Shown: positions 7,476-16,092, counted from the stretch's first letter. The stretch: 25,131 bases of DNA from an uncultured Bacteroidales bacterium (GCA_937877455.1 CALFIU010000066.1:1-25131); one strand, 5' to 3'. A program made the numbers and translations. Notes: a model not told the origin generated them from the letters alone.

Positions 7476-8477
7476 ATGTCCGATTTTGACAAAATAATGG
7501 CTGACTTAAAAGCCAAAAACTATAAGCCAATGTATTTTTTACAAGGCGAAGAACCATATTTTATCGACTGTATATCGCAGTATATAGAAAATAATGTGCT
7601 AACAGCCGACGAAAAAGTGTTTAATCAGACGGTAGTTTATGGCAAAGATATAGACATCAACAATTTGGTAATGATAGCACGTCGTTATCCAGCAATGGCT
7701 CAGTATCAAGTGGTTGTTGTAAAAGAAGCACAGGATTTAAAAAAAATCGACGACATTGTCAAATACGTTGAAAAACCGCTAAAATCAACTATTTTGGTAA
7801 TTAACTACAAGTATAAATCGCTTGATAAACGAAAAAAACTTTATTCACAAATAGACAAACTTGGTGTTATTTTCAACTCGACAAAACTTTACGAAAATCA
7901 AATACCAGATTGGATAAATAGCCATGTTAAAAGCCTTGGTCTTGATATTGATATAACAGCGTCAAGATTGTTGGCAGAATATCTTGGAACTGACCTAAGT
8001 AAAGTGGCTAACGAAATAGAAAAACTATCAATAGTGTTGCCAAAAGGCTCAAAAATAACCTCTGCAGACGTACAAAAAAACGTAGGCATAAGTAAAGATT
8101 ATAACACGTTTGAGTTACAGAACGCAATAGGACAAGGTAATACACTAAAAGCGGCAAGAATTGTTGATCATTTTTCCAAAAACCAAAAAGACAACCCAAT
8201 AGTACTTACAATATCTTCTTTATTTGGTTTTTTTAGTAAAATGCTGATATATTGGCAATATTCGCGCGAAGACAATAGTACGTTAGCTCGTGCCATGGGC
8301 ATAAATCCATATTTTATAAAAGACTATACAATGTATTCAAAGCGTATTAATCTTGCCAAGGTAAAGAATGCCATATCATTACTCAAAGAGTATGACCTTA
8401 AAAGCAAAGGAGTTGGTAATGCATCAACCGATGCAGGAGCTTTGCTTAAAGAATTGGTTTTCAAACTAATGCATTAA
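7476..8477 (+). CDS. holA: DNA polymerase III delta subunit
   Basis: A 333-residue protein with the normal length and layout of HolA, the clamp-loader subunit that opens the beta clamp. The N-terminus has the typical 'PMYFLQGEEPYFID' motif where the degenerate P-loop lies. The middle carries the DLSKVANEIEKLSI helix, then the C-terminal collar domain with SSLFGFFSKMLIYWQY and the 'LKEYDLKSKGVG' end that is typical of Bacteroidetes HolA. It lies 18 bp after amn with no promoter between, so an operon is likely. Confidence 0.93.
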   Translation: MSDFDKIMADLKAKNYKPMYFLQGEEPYFIDCISQYIENNVLTADEKVFNQTVVYGKDIDINNLVMIARRYPAMAQYQVVVVKEAQDLKKIDDIVKYVEKPLKSTILVINYKYKSLDKRKKLYSQIDKLGVIFNSTKLYENQIPDWINSHVKSLGLDIDITASRLLAEYLGTDLSKVANEIEKLSIVLPKGSKITSADVQKNVGISKDYNTFELQNAIGQGNTLKAARIVDHFSKNQKDNPIVLTISSLFGFFSKMLIYWQYSREDNSTLARAMGINPYFIKDYTMYSKRINLAKVKNAISLLKEYDLKSKGVGNASTDAGALLKELVFKLMH

Positions 8478-8623
8478 CATTAAATAAAAAAAATAATTTA
8501 TAGAAACAAAAAAACAAAAAAAATATTTGCATTTGGCTTGTTTGTTGTTTAATTTTAAAGGATAATTTATAGATATATAAATTCGTAACTAACAGAATAT
8601 CAACATATAAACATAAATATACA

Positions 8624-10759
8624 ATGAAATCACGGTTTCGTTTTACGGTAAAACTCAAATTGATTATCGGTTTTGGATTATTAAGCATACTGATTTTGTC
8701 GATGTATCGCTTTATAAACATACGCCAAGCTGACAGCAATTTGCGTATAAAACAAAACATAGAGTTGTATGCACCATCGCTACAATATACCACAGAACTC
8801 AAAGAATTGGTGATGCGTAGTCAGGCACTTGTGCAAAAATGGGTGCTAAAAGCCGACTCAAGAGATATAAAATTAAAAAACGAAATAGACGCATGCCATT
8901 CTTTGTTGTACGATTCGTTAAAATCGCAGATTGTTTATTTTGTCGATAAAGACCTTTGGAACGACCGAGCAAAAGACTTATATTTCAAAACCACAACAAT
9001 AATTGATACACTATTTTCGCTACATCAGGATTTGCTTGATAATTTGCGCACTGCACAGGACTTTGGCAATATCAACAATTATTCGTTTATGAAATATAGT
9101 GTGATTGAGGGCGATATTTATTCAGCATATCGGCGAGCTCAAAACAACGCAGACAATCTTAATGATATTTTTTACAAAACATCAAACGAAAACATCAATT
9201 TGATAGACGAAAACTTTGTTGAAAGTAACAATTTTATTAGATATAGTATTCTTGTATTTTTTGTAATTATGCTTATTGTTGCTTTTATATTGAGTAATAG
9301 TCTATTAGGCTCGTTAAACTATATCAAAAATATAATCATAAAAATAAGCGAAGGTGCATTGCCAGATGTATCTTTAAAACGAAGCAATGACGAAATAGGA
9401 GAAATGTCGGAGGCTTTGAAACTTTTGGTGTTTAATCTAAAAGAAACCTCACAATTTGCGTTAAAAATTGGTGAAGGAAACTTTTCGAGTGAATTTAAGC
9501 CCCAAAGTAAAAACGACGTACTTGGAAACTCATTGCTTGTGATGCGTCAAAACCTAATTAAAGCCGACCGTGAAGCAGAACAACGAAAAATAGAAAATGC
9601 ACAGCGAAATTGGTCTTCGCAAGGCTTAGCTGAGTTTAACGAATTACTTAGAAATGCTGGAGATGATATGCAATTGTTGTCAAATAAAGTTATAGAAAAA
9701 CTTGTTCGCTATCTCGATGCTAATATGGGAGGAATATACATTGTAAATGATGAAAACCAAGAAGATATACACCTCGAACTTACTGCTTTTTATGCCTACG
9801 ACCGTCTTAAATATGTAAAACGTCGCATTGAAATAGGCGAAAATCTTATAGGTCAGTGTTTTCAAGAAAATGAAACTATATATCTAACCGAACTTCCCAA
9901 GGGATATGTTCACATAAGTTCGGGACTCGGAGAATCTGATCCAAATTGTCTTGTAATTGTTCCATTAAAAGTTAATGCCGAGACATACGGTATTGTGGAG
10001 TTGGCATCGTTTCAAGTAATTGAAAAATACCAAGTGGAATTTATCGAAAAAATAGGAGAAACCATTGCTTCTACTATTGCAAATGTAAAGATAAATATGA
10101 ATACAGCAAAACTTCTTGCTGAGTCGCACGAAAAGTCAAAAATGCTTTCGCAACAAGAAGCAGAGGTACACAAAAATATAGAATCTCTTAAAGCTCAGAT
10201 TGTTAATCTTGAAGAGATAAATAAGCGCGAAGGTGTAAAGTATCAGAAGTTGCATGACGACTACGAAAACCAAGCCGAAAGTCATCAAACTGCAATGCAA
10301 AAACAAAAAGAAAAGAATGAGCAATTGCAAGATACTATAAAACAGAATACATTTATTCTCAACAATTCTGTTGGATATTACGAACTTGATGGTCAAGGTT
10401 TCTTTGTTTCTGCAAATCAACGTTATCTTAACGATATTGATATGCCACTAAATGCAATAGCAGAAAAAGACATTAAAAGTTTTATGTCAACAAAAGCCGA
10501 ACAAGAAAAGCATATTGAAAATATGAAAAAAATTGCAGAGGGATTGAGTTATTCTGGCGTTACTCAATATACGATGAACGGCAAAGAAATATTTATGAGT
10601 GAAACATTTACACCTATTCGCGATTCGTATAACGTGCTTGTAAAAATAGCGGTTGTGGCAGTTAATGTTACAAGTTTTTATAATAAAAATTCGGATCTTG
10701 TAAGACAAGTTGAAGATTTGAAAAACGAACTTGACATTCTAAAGACGAGATTGGGATAA
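8624..10759 (+). CDS. Membrane sensor: 4-helix periplasmic domain, HAMP, GAF, coiled coil, PAS-like
   Basis: A 711-residue protein with one membrane helix at residues ~11-30, a helical periplasmic part (~31-205) like methyl-accepting-type sensors, and a second helix at ~206-228. Next come a HAMP region (~225-275), a HAMP-like repeat (~278-312), a GAF domain (~345-490), a long Glu/Gln/Lys-rich coiled coil (~495-590) and a PAS-like domain (~592-700, 'NSVGYYELDGQGFFVSANQR'). There is no histidine kinase, GGDEF, EAL, phosphatase or MCP signalling domain, so output must go through a partner or through the coiled coil. The ATG follows a 146-bp AT-rich gap and transcription ends at a shared bidirectional terminator. 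No paired regulator is adjacent. Domain order is seen; the ligand is unknown. Confidence 0.8.
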   Translation: MKSRFRFTVKLKLIIGFGLLSILILSMYRFINIRQADSNLRIKQNIELYAPSLQYTTELKELVMRSQALVQKWVLKADSRDIKLKNEIDACHSLLYDSLKSQIVYFVDKDLWNDRAKDLYFKTTTIIDTLFSLHQDLLDNLRTAQDFGNINNYSFMKYSVIEGDIYSAYRRAQNNADNLNDIFYKTSNENINLIDENFVESNNFIRYSILVFFVIMLIVAFILSNSLLGSLNYIKNIIIKISEGALPDVSLKRSNDEIGEMSEALKLLVFNLKETSQFALKIGEGNFSSEFKPQSKNDVLGNSLLVMRQNLIKADREAEQRKIENAQRNWSSQGLAEFNELLRNAGDDMQLLSNKVIEKLVRYLDANMGGIYIVNDENQEDIHLELTAFYAYDRLKYVKRRIEIGENLIGQCFQENETIYLTELPKGYVHISSGLGESDPNCLVIVPLKVNAETYGIVELASFQVIEKYQVEFIEKIGETIASTIANVKINMNTAKLLAESHEKSKMLSQQEAEVHKNIESLKAQIVNLEEINKREGVKYQKLHDDYENQAESHQTAMQKQKEKNEQLQDTIKQNTFILNNSVGYYELDGQGFFVSANQRYLNDIDMPLNAIAEKDIKSFMSTKAEQEKHIENMKKIAEGLSYSGVTQYTMNGKEIFMSETFTPIRDSYNVLVKIAVVAVNVTSFYNKNSDLVRQVEDLKNELDILKTRLG

Positions 10760-10790
10760 TATAAAGGTTTGTAAAATCTAATTTTTTTAC

Positions 10791-10838
10791 AAAAATGCTT
10801 GCTAAAAACACCATATATTTTTTTTAGCAAGCATTTTT
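10791..10838. terminator. Bidirectional terminator between the sensor gene and cmk
   Basis: A perfect 18-bp stem (AAAAATGCTTGCTAAAAA and its complement at 10821-10838) has a 12-nt loop. T-runs on both strands let it serve the + strand sensor gene and the - strand cmk gene. Confidence 0.85.
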
Positions 10839-10860
10839 TATTGTACTTTTAAAAAAAATG

Positions 10861-11532
10861 TCAAGATATTTTTGATTCTACAAGTTTTACAGCATATTCA
10901 AACTGCTCATTGATAGTCATATTACTATTGTCGAGTAATATAGCATCATCAGCTTGTCGCAATGGAGCTACAGCGCGAGAAGAATCTTGTAAGTCGCGAG
11001 CCTTAAGGTTTTGAAAAATTTCTTCGTATGAAACATTATCTCCTTTGGTTTTCAACTCATTAAATCTACGTTCAGCTCTAATTTCTGGCGAAGCTGTAAC
11101 AAAAATTTTAAGTTCGGCATCAGGAAAAACCACCGTTCCTATATCTCTTCCATCCATAACCACCGATGAGTTACTTGCCATACGTCTTTGCTGGGCAACC
11201 ATTTCATTTCTTACAAATCCAACGGCACTTATTTGGCTAACGTAGCGCGAAACTTCTATTTTTCTTATTTCTGATTCAACGTCCTCACCGTTAAGCCAAG
11301 CATGCAAGTTTTCTCCTACGCGTCGAAATTCAATTTTTATGTCTTTTAAAGCATCTTTTAGCAACGCTTCGTTTATTAAACCATTTGAGAAAATTTCGTT
11401 TTTTAGTGCATAGAGAGTAACAGCTCTGTACATTGCACCAGTATCAATATAGATGAAATTAAATTTTTTTGCTAATGCCTTGGCTAATGTGCTTTTTCCG
11501 CATGATGAATGTCCGTCAATTGCTATTTTCAT
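10861..11532 (-). CDS. cmk: Cytidylate kinase
   Basis: A 223-residue (d)CMP kinase of normal length, which phosphorylates CMP and dCMP for nucleotide supply. The P-loop is DGHSSCGKST at residues ~6-15. The CMP-binding region has the YIDTGAMYRA motif and the VVMDGRDIGTVVFPDA motif; the LID-type segment has ASPEIRAERR and a 'RDLQDSSRAVAPLRQADDA' stretch. In Bacteroidales cmk is often next to ispH, whose fragment lies at the other end of this segment. It ends at TGA beside the bidirectional terminator. Confidence 0.95.
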   Translation of the reverse strand: MKIAIDGHSSCGKSTLAKALAKKFNFIYIDTGAMYRAVTLYALKNEIFSNGLINEALLKDALKDIKIEFRRVGENLHAWLNGEDVESEIRKIEVSRYVSQISAVGFVRNEMVAQQRRMASNSSVVMDGRDIGTVVFPDAELKIFVTASPEIRAERRFNELKTKGDNVSYEEIFQNLKARDLQDSSRAVAPLRQADDAILLDNSNMTINEQFEYAVKLVESKIS

Positions 11533-11549
11533 TTTTCGTAATTTTTTTG

Positions 11550-11557
11550 CAAAAATA
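11550..11557 (-). promoter_or_regulatory. Candidate -7 box for cmk
   Basis: On the - strand TATTTTTG matches TAnnTTTG and lies 17 bp before the cmk ATG, implying a very short leader. Confidence 0.4.
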
Positions 11558-11650
11558 TGTATATTTATTTATGTTTTATAATTAAAATTTCAAGTTGAAA
11601 TAAAATTATTAAAATTTAATTACACAATACTAATAATCTTTTATGTATTT

Positions 11651-11685
11651 CAATTTTCAATTTTCAATTTTCAATTTTCAATTTT
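11651..11685. repeat. Heptamer microsatellite (CAATTTT)5
   Basis: Five tandem copies of CAATTTT lie in the 421-bp gap between cmk and the efflux operon. A related AATTGTC/AATTAAA repeat cluster lies on the other side of the next gene. Nothing coding is seen between 11,533 and 11,760. Confidence 0.9.
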
Positions 11686-11760
11686 TTTGGGGGTGATTTT
11701 ACATCTTAATTTTTTGTTAAATCAGTTGTACATGGGGTTACAAGTTATTTTCTTAATCTA

Positions 11761-11768
11761 TAATTTTG
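11761..11768 (+). promoter_or_regulatory. Candidate -7 box for the RNA/leader upstream of the efflux operon
   Basis: TAATTTTG matches TAnnTTTG exactly; a start near 11,774 would give a ~134-nt RNA ending at the strong terminator. Confidence 0.5.
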
Positions 11769-11773
11769 CAGCC

Positions 11774-11907
11774 GAAAAAAACGAAAATATTGCTGGGGCG
11801 TACAAATAAAAGCATCTGTGGCGGGATGCAAATGCGTTAACCGTTATCCGATATAAACAGACGGCAGCCCAAGAACTCTTGTGGTTCTGGGTGCCGTCTG
11901 TTTTTTT
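11774..11907 (+). ncRNA. Candidate structured leader or small RNA ending in a terminator
   Basis: A promoter-like box, a hairpin (GCATC 11812-11816 with GATGC 11825-11829), a G-rich/ATCC segment that could pair across it (GGAT 11824-11827 with ATCC 11846-11849) and a terminator occur within 134 nt. There is no open frame of note. The next gene, an EmrA-like fusion protein, starts 46 nt after the T-run. It could be a transcription attenuator or riboswitch for the efflux operon, or an independent small RNA. I do not recognise the family; the exact 5' end is inferred. Confidence 0.45.
11855..11907 (+). terminator. Strong intrinsic terminator 46 nt before the efflux operon
   Basis: A perfect 12-bp stem (AAACAGACGGCA with TGCCGTCTGTTT) continues through a bulged inner stem (CCC-AGAAC with GTTCT-GGG) and is followed by seven T's. 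There is no T-run on the other strand, so it acts on + strand transcription. Confidence 0.85.
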
Positions 11908-11953
11908 GCCCCTTTTTGAAATTTGAATTTTATATTTAAAACATATAAACAAA

Positions 11954-12988
11954 ATGACACAGAAGACTAAAAAAATAATTTACAACATCGTTATTTTTGC
12001 AATACTTATTAGTGGTATAATTTTTATTTTGGCTAAATTTTTACATTTGGGAAATGTTGAATTTACCGATAATGCAATTGTACGTCAACATGTTACGCCT
12101 ATTAATACAAGAGTTCAAGGCTTTATTTCGCAAATCTATTTCGACGATTTTCAGCATGTCAACAAAGGTGATACTCTTGCAATTATCGATGATAGCGAGT
12201 TTAAACTTCATTTGGCTCAAGCCGAAGCCGATTACGCTAATGCTTTGGCGGGACACAAGGCTGCTAATGTTGGGGTTGTAACTTCTCAAAACAATATTTC
12301 GGTCAATGATGCTGGTATTGAGGAGGCTAAGGCTCGCTTGCAAAATGCCGAACGTGATGACAAACGTTTTGAAACTCTTCTTAAACAAGGTGCTGTTACT
12401 CAACAACAATACGACAACGTCCATACTGCATATCTCTCTGCCAAAGCGCGTTACGAACAAGTTACTCGTGCTCGTCAAACTACGGCTTTGGTAAAGGACG
12501 AACAAACTGTACGACTTTCACAAAACGAGGCTGCTATTCGGCTTGCTCAAGCAAATGTTGAAATCGCTCGTTTGAATCTTTCTTATTGCGTTGTTATTGC
12601 CGCTGTTGATGGCACAACCGGCAAAAAAGAGGTAAATATTGGTCAACTTGTTCAGCCCGGACAATGTATTGTTAGCATTGTAGACGATTCTGAAAAATGG
12701 ATAGAAGCCAATTATCGCGAATCGCAACTGAAAAATATTCAGCAAGGTTGCAAAGTTAGTTTCAAAGCCGATGCTGTGCCAAACGAACTATATGTCGGTG
12801 AGGTTGAATCTCTTGCTGGTGCTACGGGCTCTGCTTTTTCTATGATTCCGCACGACAATGCAACTGGCAATTTTGTAAAAGTTGAACAACGTCTTCCTAT
12901 TAGAATTAAAATTTCTGGAGGCGATGTCAGCAAGTTGAAAGCTGGTTTTAATGTGGAATGTGAGGTTGAAAGGAGAATTGATAATTAA
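11954..12988 (+). CDS. HlyD/EmrA-family membrane fusion (periplasmic adaptor) protein
   Basis: A 344-residue adaptor expected to link an inner-membrane exporter to an outer-membrane channel. One N-terminal membrane helix (~9-29) precedes 'TDNAIVRQHVTPINTRVQGF', the first half of the lipoyl-like domain with the EmrA hallmark of a D-N-A-x-V segment. An Ala/Gln/Glu-rich coiled-coil hairpin follows (~80-190). The second lipoyl half and beta-barrel include DGTTGKKEVNIGQLVQPGQ and WIEANYRESQL. The next gene encodes a membrane transporter; no TolC-like channel gene is nearby. The last codons (RRIDN, stop) lie in the AT repeat that follows, so the repeat has shaped the C-terminus. Confidence 0.9.
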   Translation: MTQKTKKIIYNIVIFAILISGIIFILAKFLHLGNVEFTDNAIVRQHVTPINTRVQGFISQIYFDDFQHVNKGDTLAIIDDSEFKLHLAQAEADYANALAGHKAANVGVVTSQNNISVNDAGIEEAKARLQNAERDDKRFETLLKQGAVTQQQYDNVHTAYLSAKARYEQVTRARQTTALVKDEQTVRLSQNEAAIRLAQANVEIARLNLSYCVVIAAVDGTTGKKEVNIGQLVQPGQCIVSIVDDSEKWIEANYRESQLKNIQQGCKVSFKADAVPNELYVGEVESLAGATGSAFSMIPHDNATGNFVKVEQRLPIRIKISGGDVSKLKAGFNVECEVERRIDN

Positions 12989-13105
12989 AAATTAAAAATT
13001 AAAAATTGATAATTAAAAATTAAAAATTGAAAATCGTGAATTGTCAATTATAAATTGTCAATTGTCAATTGTCAATTGTCAATTCTGAATTGTGAATTAA
13101 AAAAT
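12976..13105. repeat. Cluster of AATTAAAA / AATTGTC short tandem repeats
   Basis: About six AAAAATT-type units are followed by five AATTGTC units and diverged copies. It begins inside the last codons of the adaptor gene and ends 8 bp before the transporter ATG. Similar AT heptamer clusters lie before the adaptor gene. Confidence 0.85.
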
Positions 13106-13113
13106 AAAAAATT

Positions 13114-14589
13114 ATGCCACCAATGAAATTTGCTATGCCGATGTTCAACGATTTTGTGCCTCAAAAGGTTAGACCGTGGATTTACATCTTTATGGCATTG
13201 TGTTTTCAATTGTCGGGAGCGCGTTACCTTGGTCCTTTAAACGAAATTATTGGTGCTAACGGATATTTGCGCGAAGACATTTTAATGTGTATGTATTGCA
13301 ACCTTGCAGGAATGGCTATTTGGTTTCCAATGCTTTTTCGCATGAAATTTCGTTTTTCTAATAAAACGCTTTTAACTGCGGCTTCTATTACAGTGATAAT
13401 CACCAATTTGCTAACTGCTCACGTAACATTTTTGCCACTTCTTTGGCTGTTGTGTTTTTTGGAGGGAATTGCCAAAATTCAAGGCACTTTTGAATGTGTC
13501 AGCAATGTTCAACTTTGGATGACTCCAGAGCGCGATATGAAGGTATTTTTCCCAATTCTTCACACTATAATATTAAGTGCCATTGGTTTTCAGGATATTT
13601 TTTCGTCGTGGTTTGGTTATATTGGCGATTGGCGTTTGATGCATTATCTTGTTGTTGGTTTGCAAATTATTGTATTATTGATAGTTACGTTTTTAACTCA
13701 TCATTTTAAATTTACCAATCAACCACTTTTGGGCATCGATTGGCCGGGCTTTGTGTTGTGGGGTACTCTGATGTTTTTATTGGCTTTTCTGCTCGATTAT
13801 GGCGACCATTACAACTGGTATAAAAGCAATATTATTTGGTATCTAACTGGCTTTGCTATTGTTACTTTTGCTTTGATTCTTTGGCGAATGAACAACAATC
13901 GACATCCATACATTTCGCCAAAAGTTTTTACAAGTTTTAAGTTTGTGAAACCAATTTTTATTCTTATTGTTATCTACGAGGCGATTATGGGCACCGAATA
14001 CGTTCTTGAAGAAGTTTTCCTCGAAGAAGGTCTTCATTATGGCACATGGACAAATGCTAAACTTGTTTGGCCTGTTTGGATAGGAAATATTTTGGGCTGT
14101 ATTATTTCGTTTTTTTGGATGAAAATTATCAACCGTTTTACATACGTAAGACTCGGAATGTTAGGTACTTGCTTTTTGGGTGCATACATTTTGTTGATGT
14201 ATTTTAGAGTAACGCCAAGTTTGGATTTTGCATCTCTTTGTCTACCATTATTGTGTAGGGGTGCGGCTTACACTTGTTTGAGCATTATGTTTATGGTATC
14301 GTTGCACGACAGTATGGATTTTCAGCATTTTTTTCAAGGCTTGAGCATTTTTAATATGTTGCACATGGTTATTGGCGGCTGTATTGGTTGCGCTTTTTAT
14401 TCAAAAGGTTTAAATTACTACGTTGCCGAGGCAGTACGAAATTTTTCTATCACCGACGAAAGTGTGTTAATGACACTTGGTGTTAAAACACTATACGGTT
14501 GGGTTGCTTTTATATGCATTGCTATGTTGTTAGGCTTTTTGCTGTTTGATTCTCCTATCCGTAGAGATAGAAAAATGTGGAGGTTTTAA
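13114..14589 (+). CDS. Multidrug-type MFS transporter (divergent EmrB-like)
   Basis: A 491-residue polytopic membrane protein with roughly 12-14 hydrophobic segments, size and position matching the EmrB partner of the preceding adaptor. The N-terminal region (FQLSGARYLGPLNEIIGANG) and the absence of the classic MFS 'GRLADRxGRR' loop mark it as the divergent Bacteroidetes branch. 'LLDYGDHYNWYKSNIIWYL' in the middle and 'FFQGLSIFNMLHMVIGGCIG' near the end resemble DHA2-type 14-helix exporters. Predicted role: proton-driven export of amphipathic compounds together with the adaptor; the substrate is unknown. A terminator lies 110 bp downstream. Confidence 0.8.
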   Translation: MPPMKFAMPMFNDFVPQKVRPWIYIFMALCFQLSGARYLGPLNEIIGANGYLREDILMCMYCNLAGMAIWFPMLFRMKFRFSNKTLLTAASITVIITNLLTAHVTFLPLLWLLCFLEGIAKIQGTFECVSNVQLWMTPERDMKVFFPILHTIILSAIGFQDIFSSWFGYIGDWRLMHYLVVGLQIIVLLIVTFLTHHFKFTNQPLLGIDWPGFVLWGTLMFLLAFLLDYGDHYNWYKSNIIWYLTGFAIVTFALILWRMNNNRHPYISPKVFTSFKFVKPIFILIVIYEAIMGTEYVLEEVFLEEGLHYGTWTNAKLVWPVWIGNILGCIISFFWMKIINRFTYVRLGMLGTCFLGAYILLMYFRVTPSLDFASLCLPLLCRGAAYTCLSIMFMVSLHDSMDFQHFFQGLSIFNMLHMVIGGCIGCAFYSKGLNYYVAEAVRNFSITDESVLMTLGVKTLYGWVAFICIAMLLGFLLFDSPIRRDRKMWRF

Positions 14590-14698
14590 AATATTGATTC
14601 TGAACATTTTAAATTAATTTTAAAATCTTTTCGTGCAATTATATTTAACAAAATTGATGCGATTATTTTGCCGTATTTATTAAGAAATGTTAAATACT

Positions 14699-14738
14699 AA
14701 AAAAAATAACCCCCAAAAAATTTGGAGGTTATTTTTTT
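14699..14738 (+). terminator. Terminator of the efflux operon
   Basis: AATAACC pairs with GGTTATT and CCAAA with TTTGG around one C/A mismatch, with an AAA loop, followed by seven T's. Confidence 0.75.
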
Positions 14739-14743
14739 GCCCA

Positions 14744-14751
14744 TACTTTTG
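14744..14751 (+). promoter_or_regulatory. Candidate -7 box for the DUF2059 gene
   Basis: TACTTTTG matches TAnnTTTG, right after the terminator and about 80 nt before the ATG. Confidence 0.45.
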
Positions 14752-14830
14752 TGCTGTGCTATTAAGGTCGTACATTATAACTGCACATCAAAATAAATTC
14801 TTATTGTTTAACTTATTAAATATTCAAATT

Positions 14831-15271
14831 ATGAAAAAAATTTTTTTTCTTTTCGCAATTCTCTTTGTTGCAACTTTAGGAACTGTTAAAGCCCAAGATG
14901 CTGCTATGGTAACAGAAATCAAAAAGTCGATTGAACTACAGCATACTCGTGATATTATGGTTGAAACTATGTCGCTTCAATACAAGACATTGGTCGACAA
15001 TGGAACACTCGCAATTGATAATGTTCAAGCGATGTCAGAAGAAATTGCGGATGTTATAATGGGTAATATAACGGACAAACTCATAAAGTTTTATACTGAC
15101 AATTACACACTCGACGAGTTAAAAGAACTTAACAAGTTTCTTACAACGCCTGTTGGTCAAAAAAATATAAAACTCGCACCTCAAGCCGCATTGCTTGGTA
15201 CACAAGCCGTACAAGATCCAGATGTTTTGAGCAAAATGCAGGCAATAGTTATGAAACATCTTAATAAATAA
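14831..15271 (+). CDS. Secreted DUF2059-domain protein
   Basis: A 146-residue protein with a Sec signal peptide (MKKIFFLFAILFV..., probable cleavage after VKAQ at about residue 19). The start at 14,831 is chosen because it begins exactly with the signal peptide; the frame is open further upstream but through a terminator. The mature part has the DUF2059 pattern: 'FYTDNYTLDELKELNKFLTT' followed by PVGQK. The role of DUF2059 proteins is not established; they are periplasmic in Gram-negative bacteria. It is monocistronic and convergent with the - strand remnant that starts 1 bp beyond its stop. Confidence 0.8.
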   Translation: MKKIFFLFAILFVATLGTVKAQDAAMVTEIKKSIELQHTRDIMVETMSLQYKTLVDNGTLAIDNVQAMSEEIADVIMGNITDKLIKFYTDNYTLDELKELNKFLTTPVGQKNIKLAPQAALLGTQAVQDPDVLSKMQAIVMKHLNK

Positions 15272-15408
15272 TTATGAACTTCTCCAACTTAAGAAAATAT
15301 CATCATCGGAATCTGTACTTGCCGAGGAATTATCTTTGTCAAAAAACAGCAAGAAATAAGGTGAAATATTGCAACAATTAATGTCAAAAACAATAAATTT
15401 TTTTTCAT
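15272..15408 (-). pseudogene. Very small lipoprotein gene broken by a homopolymer frameshift
   Basis: From ATG 15408 (- strand) a lipoprotein-type signal, MKKNLLFLTLIVAIFHLISC, is followed by CF and then runs out of a sensible frame, stopping at 15289. Adding one base to the six-A run (15341-15346 on +) restores a mature part FFDKDNSSASTDSDDDIFLS followed by WRSS, with TAA at 15272-15274. The total would be about 45 residues: a Ser/Asp-rich surface lipoprotein. It lies 21 bp downstream of the beta-barrel gene on the same strand, so it may be co-transcribed. It could be a sequencing error, a real pseudogene, or a slip-regulated gene. Confidence 0.45.
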
Positions 15409-15429
15409 AATATTGAGTTTTTTTTTTGA

Positions 15430-16044
15430 TTAAAATTTTACACCAAAAGTCAAACAAACATTATTAATGTGTCTGCTTCCGCCAATAAGACCATTATATG
15501 TTTTTTTGATATTCTTAAGTCCAATATTGACATCAAAACCAATACGACAATGATTTAACTCGTATGCAATGCATGGCATAATACTAAAATTGAAATGTTT
15601 AATCTTTTTCAAACCATTAAGCGGTGCATTTGGGTCGGAATCAATATAATATTCATCATTACTAACACATGCTGAAAAAACAGGACCAATACCAAGCATA
15701 AATTTACCATTGCTTGTAGTTTCAAAATGCCCCTGAAATATCACTGGGAAATCCAAAAAAACTAAATCATCAAAATCTCCGCCATCCATATTTTGGTTTA
15801 GCAAAGATTCTGAATGACAATGTAAAGCAATACCAGTCATAGTCGAAATTTTTTCAGAGAAAAAGAAATTTAACCCATAGCCAATTTTTGCTGTTAGCCC
15901 TCGGTCGGAGTTCTCATTATAACTATCGTTGCTGATGGCAATTCCAAGAGACCCATAGATTGTGTTTTCAATTTTTTGAGCCTTTGACGTAAAAGTACAG
16001 AAAATAATACTTATTAGTGTTAAAAATAAATGAGTTTTTTTCAT
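15430..16044 (-). CDS. Outer-membrane beta-barrel protein
   Basis: A 204-residue protein with a signal peptide (MKKTHLFLTLISIIFCTF..., cleavage near SKAQ). Alternating strands follow: 'YGSLGIAISND', 'RGLTAKIGYGLNFFF', 'MTGIALHC', 'GKFMLGIGPVF', 'NFSIMPCIAYEL', 'CRIGFDVNIGLKNI', with a terminal aromatic LTFGVKF, as in small 8-strand OmpA-like or PorT-like barrels. No ligand or enzymatic motif is seen. It is upstream of the broken lipoprotein gene and downstream of the C1 peptidase gene on the same strand, with gaps of 21 and 48 bp. Confidence 0.75.
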   Translation of the reverse strand: MKKTHLFLTLISIIFCTFTSKAQKIENTIYGSLGIAISNDSYNENSDRGLTAKIGYGLNFFFSEKISTMTGIALHCHSESLLNQNMDGGDFDDLVFLDFPVIFQGHFETTSNGKFMLGIGPVFSACVSNDEYYIDSDPNAPLNGLKKIKHFNFSIMPCIAYELNHCRIGFDVNIGLKNIKKTYNGLIGGSRHINNVCLTFGVKF

Positions 16045-16092
16045 AAATTTAATGTTTTTTATATTGTATCACCAATTTTTCAACAAACCCTA

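Noticed and set aside
14687..14830. Longer N-terminus for the DUF2059 protein
   Set aside because: The upstream frame runs through a terminator and a promoter box; ATG 14,831 begins exactly at a signal peptide.
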